Below are positions 58,558-64,000 of a stretch of DNA of 64,000 nucleotides, one piece after another. A program made the translations under genes and the position numbers. How positions within the stretch are numbered: the stretch's first letter is position 1; every line of letters begins with the position of its first letter. Below the pieces are notes generated by a model that was given only the letters and a program-made list of their open reading frames with translations, ran no database searches and had not been told where the DNA came from. The stretch is taken from positions 12,678,660-12,742,659 of the forward strand of contig NC_052510.1 of assembly GCF_014356525.2 (NCBI RefSeq), written 5' to 3'. The stretch comes from Nilaparvata lugens. Taxonomy: Eukaryota > Arthropoda > Insecta > Hemiptera > Delphacidae.

Positions 58558-60490
58558 CGACCAGCTCCCTGGATTACACCGGACATACGTCAGCTTATGA
58601 ACGAGCGTGACAAAAAATTCCGCTTGGCTAAGAGATGTGGGTGTCCAATGATGTTTGCAGAGTACAAAAGGCTTAGGAATCGTTGTAAGCTGAGGATACG
58701 AAATTCGAAATCCCATTACTTTCGAGCCCTACTGACAGAAAATCGTTCCTCTGCAAGTGTCTGGAGAACCGTGAAAAGTATGGGGTTGGGTAAAGAGAAG
58801 AAACTGCCTAACATTACTCATAGCCTTGAAGAGCTCAACTCTTTTTTTTGCAATGTCCCAGTCAGTGATGAGGGTGCCCGTGCATATGCAGACACTCTCC
58901 GAGTAAACGCTCTAGAAAATGAGTTCGAATTTTCTGAAGTTTCGGAACTTCAAGTTTTCCACTGCCTAAACAGGATCAGAAGCAATGCAGTTGGTGAGGA
59001 CTCTCTTCCTATAAAGTTCATAAGAGATACTCTTCCTGTCACTCTTCCTTATATAACACATTTGTATAACTTTTCACTTCTATCTTCCATTTTTCCAACC
59101 TACTGGAAATACTCAGCCGTCTTACCCCTCAATAAAATACCAAATCCCGTTTCACCGTCTGACTTCAGGCCCATACATATTCTCTCACCCCTTTCTAAGG
59201 GTTTAGAGAGGGTAGTGCATCAGCAGGTTAATAATTATCTTACAATGAACAATTCTCTAAGTGATTTTCAATCTGGTTTTAAGAAAGGCCACAGTACCAC
59301 CACTGCATTGCTTTGTGTGACTGAGGATATTCGTAGAGCGATGGATGGAAGACTGGCTACTCTGCTAGTGCTGATAGATTTCAGTAAAGCTTTCGATTGC
59401 GTCTACCACCCTCTCCTGTTGAAAAAACTGAGGAATTTGGGGTTCTCCACTCATGTAGTGGATTGGTTTGGTTCCTACCTGAGTAACAGGTGCCAATCTG
59501 TTAAGTACAATGGGTTCTCATCTGGCTATCACATTTTAGGGAGGGGCGTTCCCCAGGGGTCTGTACTTGGGCCTCTTTTGTTCAGTAAATGATGTAACCA
59601 ATATCTTCAGATTCTCCAAACAGCACCTATATGCCGATGACCTGCAATTGTACATCCACTTTGACTTGAACGACTTTACTGCTACAGTTGACAATATGAA
59701 TAGTGAACTTGAGACTCTTACGGACTGGACTTTGAAACATGGACTTAGAATTAATGAAACGAAATCCAAGGCAATAATTATTGGCTACACTAAACTCATG
59801 ACTCGCCGAGGTTTCAACTTTGATAATGGACCATACATCAAAATAAACGACATAAATTTGAATTACAGTGACTTTGTTACAAATCTGGGACTGACAATAG
59901 ACAAAACACTTGACTGGACGAAACAAATCAACACCACCTGTAATAAGGTATTTGCAGGTATCCACTCGCTTAAGAAAATTAGTGACTTCATTCCACTTCA
60001 TGTGAAAGTGATGCTGGTTAAGTCATTGATTTTCCCATACTTCTCTTACGGTGACATTGTGATCAATGACATGACTGTGGCCTTGTCTGAGCGACTGCAG
60101 AGGGCTCAGAACTATTGCATCCGGTTCATCTTCAATCTAAGAAGAGATGATCATATCACCCCATTTTTCCAGCAACTACATGTGCCAAAGCTCAAGAAAA
60201 TGAGGGAGTATCACATTCTGATGCTGCTTCATGACCTTTTGCATGTAAAAACCCCAGGTTATTTGGCACATAAATTTGTTTTTATTGGAGATCGTAGTGT
60301 GAGAGGTACCAGGCAGGGCTCCCAACTATTGGTTATTCCAAATCATAGAACATCTATGTATAATAAATCATTCCATGTATCAGCTTGTCGGATCTGGAAT
60401 CTGTTGCCTCCAACTGTGAAGAGTATTGGCGATCGAGCTCTGTTTGGCGCGGCAGTATTGAATTGGCTGGCATCTGGTGGCGCAGATTAG
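58555..60490 (+). pseudogene. LINE reverse transcriptase, 5'-truncated, one frameshift
   Basis: The frame opens at the edge of the CT repeat (WRPAPWITPDIRQLMNERDK). It has the RT core: SDFRPIHILSPLSKGLERVV, FQSGFKKGHSTTTALL, LVLIDFSKAFDCVYH and GVPQGSVLGPLLF. It then breaks at 59,592. From about 59,585 a second frame carries LYADDLQLYIHF (YADD catalytic box), thumb sequence, and the C-terminal RGTRQGSQLLVIPNHRTSMY and CRIWNLLPP, ending at 60,490. A few bases are missing between the two palm motifs. The apurinic endonuclease is cut off upstream. It is Jockey/CR1-like and distinct from the 39.3-kb copy in sequence. It cannot make a full RT. Confidence 0.88.
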
Positions 60491-60985
60491 GCTTGGGTCG
60501 GGTTCAGCTTTATTTTTATTGTCTATTTACATTGTATCAGTCTACATGAATTTGACTCATTTCCACCTTTTATGCAACTACAGATACAAAAATATTTCAT
60601 CTTAATATATTGTTTTGATAATTATTATACTTTGTAAAATCTTTATTTTTAGGGTTGTTTTGTGTGCATGTGTGAGTGAATGGCAACTTGATTAGATCTT
60701 CATTTCTGATAGGTTTTCCTATAGATTTATCTAGTGGAATTTGAAATATTGTTTCCAATTGTATAAATAAATAAAGTTTAAAATTCTCTTTTATTATATG
60801 TTATTGTATTTTGATTAATAGTTTTATTTACTTATATATTAATCTTATGTAATCTTATTACATAATATGTAATCTATTTTTTTCTGTTCTTATGTAAATT
60901 TGTCTTCTTTTGTAAAGGGTTGTGTGGCAGAGAGGACCAGGAGTCCTAATTCCGCCCTAATAAAGGCATATAATCAATCAATCAA
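60491..60985 (+). mobile_element. 3' UTR and tail of the 58.6-kb LINE
   Basis: Ends gttgtgtggcagagaggacc, stem AGGAC/GTCCT (60,933-60,947), then taattccgccc, AATAAAGGC and a (ATCA)n tail to 60,985. This is the best-preserved reference for the stem-loop plus CCGCC architecture. Confidence 0.8.
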
Positions 60986-61250
60986 TCTCTCTCTGTTTTG
61001 GAGTGACTGTGATTTGGGATTGTGCGAAATTATGAAATTCCTGAGAATATAGCCTGGAACTGAGTTTACTAGTGTTTATCTTGTGTATCTTGTGATTCGA
61101 ATCTGTGTCGAATTGTTTTGAAAATCCTGAGATTATGGGAAAATAGAGAGAAGAGGGTCTTCATGCTTTTGTCTTTCATGCTGTGTTCGGAGACTGATAC
61201 ATCTAATGGTTTTATAAATTGAGCTTTCAATGTCGATTTTTAAATTAGAA
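60986..61250. other. No gene seen
   Basis: Starts with the remainder of the CT tract (tctctctct). Confidence 0.4.
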
Positions 61251-61255
61251 GGGAA

Positions 61256-61301
61256 TCTATACAGTGTAACATATTAAATCTATACAGTGTAACATATTAA
61301 A
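61256..61301. repeat. 23-bp tandem duplication
   Basis: atctatacagtgtaacatat followed by taa occurs twice head to tail. Confidence 0.85.
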
Positions 61302-63675
61302 TCTGGGTAGACAAAAAGCCCTAACAGAAACAGTAATAGGTCTGAAATAAAGTAACTGGCTAATATCGCCAAATAGATAATAACTAAGATTAGATAGCAT
61401 CAGCTTATTCTGGCTAAATGGTACAAGAACCTAAAAAGGATTTGAAGGAAGTTTATTGCTCATAAATAGATTATTATATAAAATATTTGAAGATTGAGGT
61501 TATGTACATGTATTCACGGATCGGTGACCTAGAGATCGATCAAACCGAGGAACGTAGAATCTGACCAAAACCCCTTGGCAGAGCTTTATTGCAATCAGAT
61601 GGTGTGCAATATGAAAAAACACCCGTCCACGTGGCTAATTATTAGGTAGCATGGAATTAATATTAATGTATAGAATATTAACTAGCATGCAAAGAGCATA
61701 AATAAAAAACCAAATAAAAATAATTTAATGTATTCAGGAAATAAGAGTTACCAGGCGCATGAATACCGAATAAAATTTGCATGCACCAATAGTAAAACGG
61801 CAGTTAATAGGCGGCAACTGTAGGCCAGTTCAAAAATATTTCTATATATTTATATAAATGTACTAGATTTTGTGTTAAAATTTGTGTAATCTATGTTATC
61901 GATATGGCTCGAATGCAAAGAATTATTAATCATATAATCTAAGCAATATTTTGGTATTTTTTGTAAGATCTATTTGAACCTAAATGGCGGAGGACTAAGA
62001 TATTTAAATTTTATGCTAATTTGAAAGTCGGAAAGAGGATCTGTAAAACTTGAGAAGGAAGAACCAGCACTCGCCAGCCAAATGCCACCATAAGAGGACC
62101 CCAAATATTTTAGAGCGAAGTACCTTACTAATGATTTTGTAAAAGTTAAAGTTAAAGTAAATTATTAAATTTCTTAAAAGACTTCGTGATGCTATTGTGA
62201 AGCAGAAGTCATTTTCATTTTTAATTAAATTTATAACCCCTTGGAAGAGACGATTCCGGTTACCATATTCCCGGACCGCATGGAGTTGGATCGACATCGG
62301 CGGCTTACAAGAAGATTTTCGACACGTGAGTGATTAAATTTGAATTAGTGATGGGCGCCCTAGTGCTTCGAATTAATCTGATGATCAAAGCTAGCTCGCC
62401 GAAAGGGTTTTATTATAAATTGAGAAATTAATAAGAGTAATACTTGCGCAAGTAAAATTAGTATTAAAGGTATTTATTTGAAAGCAAAATATAGATCAAT
62501 ATTTTAGAAATTCTATTAAATCAAAGAAGTACGAAATCTAGGCTAGTAAAACATATGCATATAATATTTAATTTTTTGCAATACAATTTGCGATAATTTA
62601 TTATAGTTCTAATTCACTAGAAGAATGGCTCTACCCATTCCGTCAGGTGCCGAATCTTGCACCCTGAGATAAAAATATATATTCGATACAAATAAATCTA
62701 CTAAATACTAGAGATTTTAATATATATATATATTTGGATTATTAGTGGCTAATTTATCAAGCTGATCTTAGAGCACACATTTTTTGATTGAATTATCCAA
62801 GTCGACAAGTATTAGCAAGCGCATATCGCAACTACATGCAACAGAATGCATATGATTTTAAGATAAAGGCACATGGTAATGATTCGTGCCATAAATCTAG
62901 AATATAAAGTTAGCCTGTGATATTTTTATTGATTTCAATTATTGTTCTATTTTTATATTATATTTTTCTATCGCTCTTTATATATTTTTTGCCTCGATTG
63001 ATCTTTGCATTATTTATGTAATATATGTATGAAACTTTCATGGTGTGCAATTTATTTTTTATTCCTCAACTCTATAGTATAAGTATCATTTATATATATA
63101 TTTATTATTTATTGAATTACAAGAGTTATTGGAGAAGCCCATATCTAGGCCTATCAAGATTTTTTAAAACTGAATACTATTAGAAAACCACGACCTAATT
63201 ATATCAAATCTCATGCTTTACCGACTGATGCCAAGCAGGAGGCTAATCGTTATTTAAATATAAAGAATAACGTGACATAAAAGACATGTCGTACCAACGT
63301 GGGACTGATGATGAGAGCCAAGCTCATCGAATAATTATTTGAAATTAAGTCAATAACCATATTGAAAATTATAGATAACTTATACGAGTTGTGAGGAAAA
63401 CTGGCGAAGGGAAATTTGTATTACTTTTTGGGGAAACAAGAGCTTTAAATAGAGAGAAATTATATGTTTTAAAGAAAATTTTATATTATTAGTACTGTGA
63501 AAAATTACATGTTTATAAAGAGAGATTATATTTTATAAGCCTAAACTGCTATTACTTTCTAGTCAAAAATATATTAGGTGTTTAAGCCGGTTGGAAAATA
63601 AGTCGCAGCCTGTAAACTAGCCAAGAATAAATCAACAAAACATTGGGGGCGCTAGAGCATTGTAAAAAACTTAAG
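61302..63675. other. AT-rich region upstream of the second gag; possibly its LTR
   Basis: No domain-bearing ORF (62016-62297 on minus is uninformative). Its position upstream of the 63.8-kb gag suggests it may be the LTR and leader of that element. I see no sequence match to the 44.6-kb LTR, and the right-hand partner is outside the window. Confidence 0.35.
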
Positions 63676-63683
63676 TATAAATA
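63676..63683 (+). promoter_or_regulatory. TATA-like box upstream of second gag
   Basis: TATAAATA lies 139 bp before the gag ATG. tcactgt-like initiator words follow about 40 bp downstream. Confidence 0.4.
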
Positions 63684-63814
63684 CCTTGTTGTAAGAGTAT
63701 CCAAACACTTTACACATCACTGTTCACTGTAAGTCCCGGTTTGTGTCTCTTTTTTAAGCATCTTCGCTTATCATTTTTGTCACTGTTTAATTAGCATTTA
63801 TCATATTTGACATA

Positions 63815-64000
63815 ATGAATCACACTCCCGCAAACTCTGAAGTTTCATATATGTACGGCGGTTGCACAGATCCCACTTTGTCGACTCCAAGCACATCAAA
63901 CCCCATCACGGTAGATGCCAATACGCCACGAGAAAGGGAACCAGGAAGCGTCGGGTCGATAGTCTTCGATCCACCAGGTCTGCAACCTCTATCATCCACT
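63815..64000 (+). CDS. Second gag-like gene, partial at window edge
   Basis: ATG at 63,815 opens a frame of 62 codons to the window end with no stop. It reads MNHTPANSEVSYMYGG..., then ITVDANTPREREPGSVGSIV and FDPPGLQPLSST. Against the 47,367 gag (MNQSPANSQISYF..., TPREREGGSICSISFDPQNLAQLSST) the spacing and motifs agree while the DNA has diverged. It is therefore the start of another, independent member of the same LTR-element family. Whether pol follows lies beyond the window. Confidence 0.7.
   Translation, partial: MNHTPANSEVSYMYGGCTDPTLSTPSTSNPITVDANTPREREPGSVGSIVFDPPGLQPLSST

Overview
This window looks like non-coding, repeat-dense DNA from an arthropod nuclear genome, most probably an insect. 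The signs are AT-rich sequence, long dinucleotide and trinucleotide microsatellites, LINE 3' ends with (TCAA)n-type tails, non-autonomous Helitrons, a Harbinger-type MITE, a tRNA-derived SINE, and no operons or dense coding. A sap-sucking hemipteran such as a planthopper would fit my impression of the repeat families, but nothing here proves the species. I see no complete host gene. The coding sequence belongs to retroelements, apart from a small duplicated gene-like cluster at 23.6-25.1 kb with a half-BIR-like motif.

Layout. 0-9 kb: foldback repeats, a large purine-rich block (2.7-4.2 kb), a MITE, a Penelope-like terminal repeat (4.9-5.5 kb), a (TG)54 run and a LINE 3' end. 9-17 kb: Harbinger MITE copy 1, a purine block built of tandem duplications, a long inverted repeat (12.95-13.27 kb), a 30-bp-TIR element (14.8-15.0 kb), and a Helitron (15,344-15,997) nested inside an older TIR-like element. 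17-27 kb: LINE 3' ends, pyrimidine- and purine-rich blocks, a tRNA-derived SINE, a 30-bp tandem repeat, and the duplicated gene-like cluster. 27-39 kb: mostly unique AT-rich DNA, an ATTGG (inverted CCAAT) cluster, a 1.4-kb tandem duplication rich in the same motif, Harbinger MITE copy 2, a hammerhead-ribozyme-like pair, and a 1.1-kb tandem duplication carrying a MITE-derived array with 3 units in one copy and 4 in the other. 39-44.6 kb: a 5'-truncated LINE reverse transcriptase and more purine-rich DNA. 44.6-54.0 kb: an LTR retrotransposon with 2.1-kb LTRs that are about 99% identical, a gag-like region and an arginine-rich ORF, but no visible pol. 54-64 kb: a pyrimidine block that is an inverted relative of the left flank of the LTR element, a Helitron-like remnant, a four-unit Penelope-like array, a second LINE RT inserted in a (CT)n tract, and, at the right edge, the start of a second gag related to the first.

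The parts relate as layers of transposition and tandem duplication. LINE ends sit in CT repeats. LINE 3' ends share a stem-loop followed by a TTCGCC/TCCGCC-like box. The gag-only LTR element and its sibling at the right edge define one family that must borrow pol functions from elsewhere. Several frame breaks, and many LTR-to-LTR differences, are one-base homopolymer changes, so some could be assembly errors.
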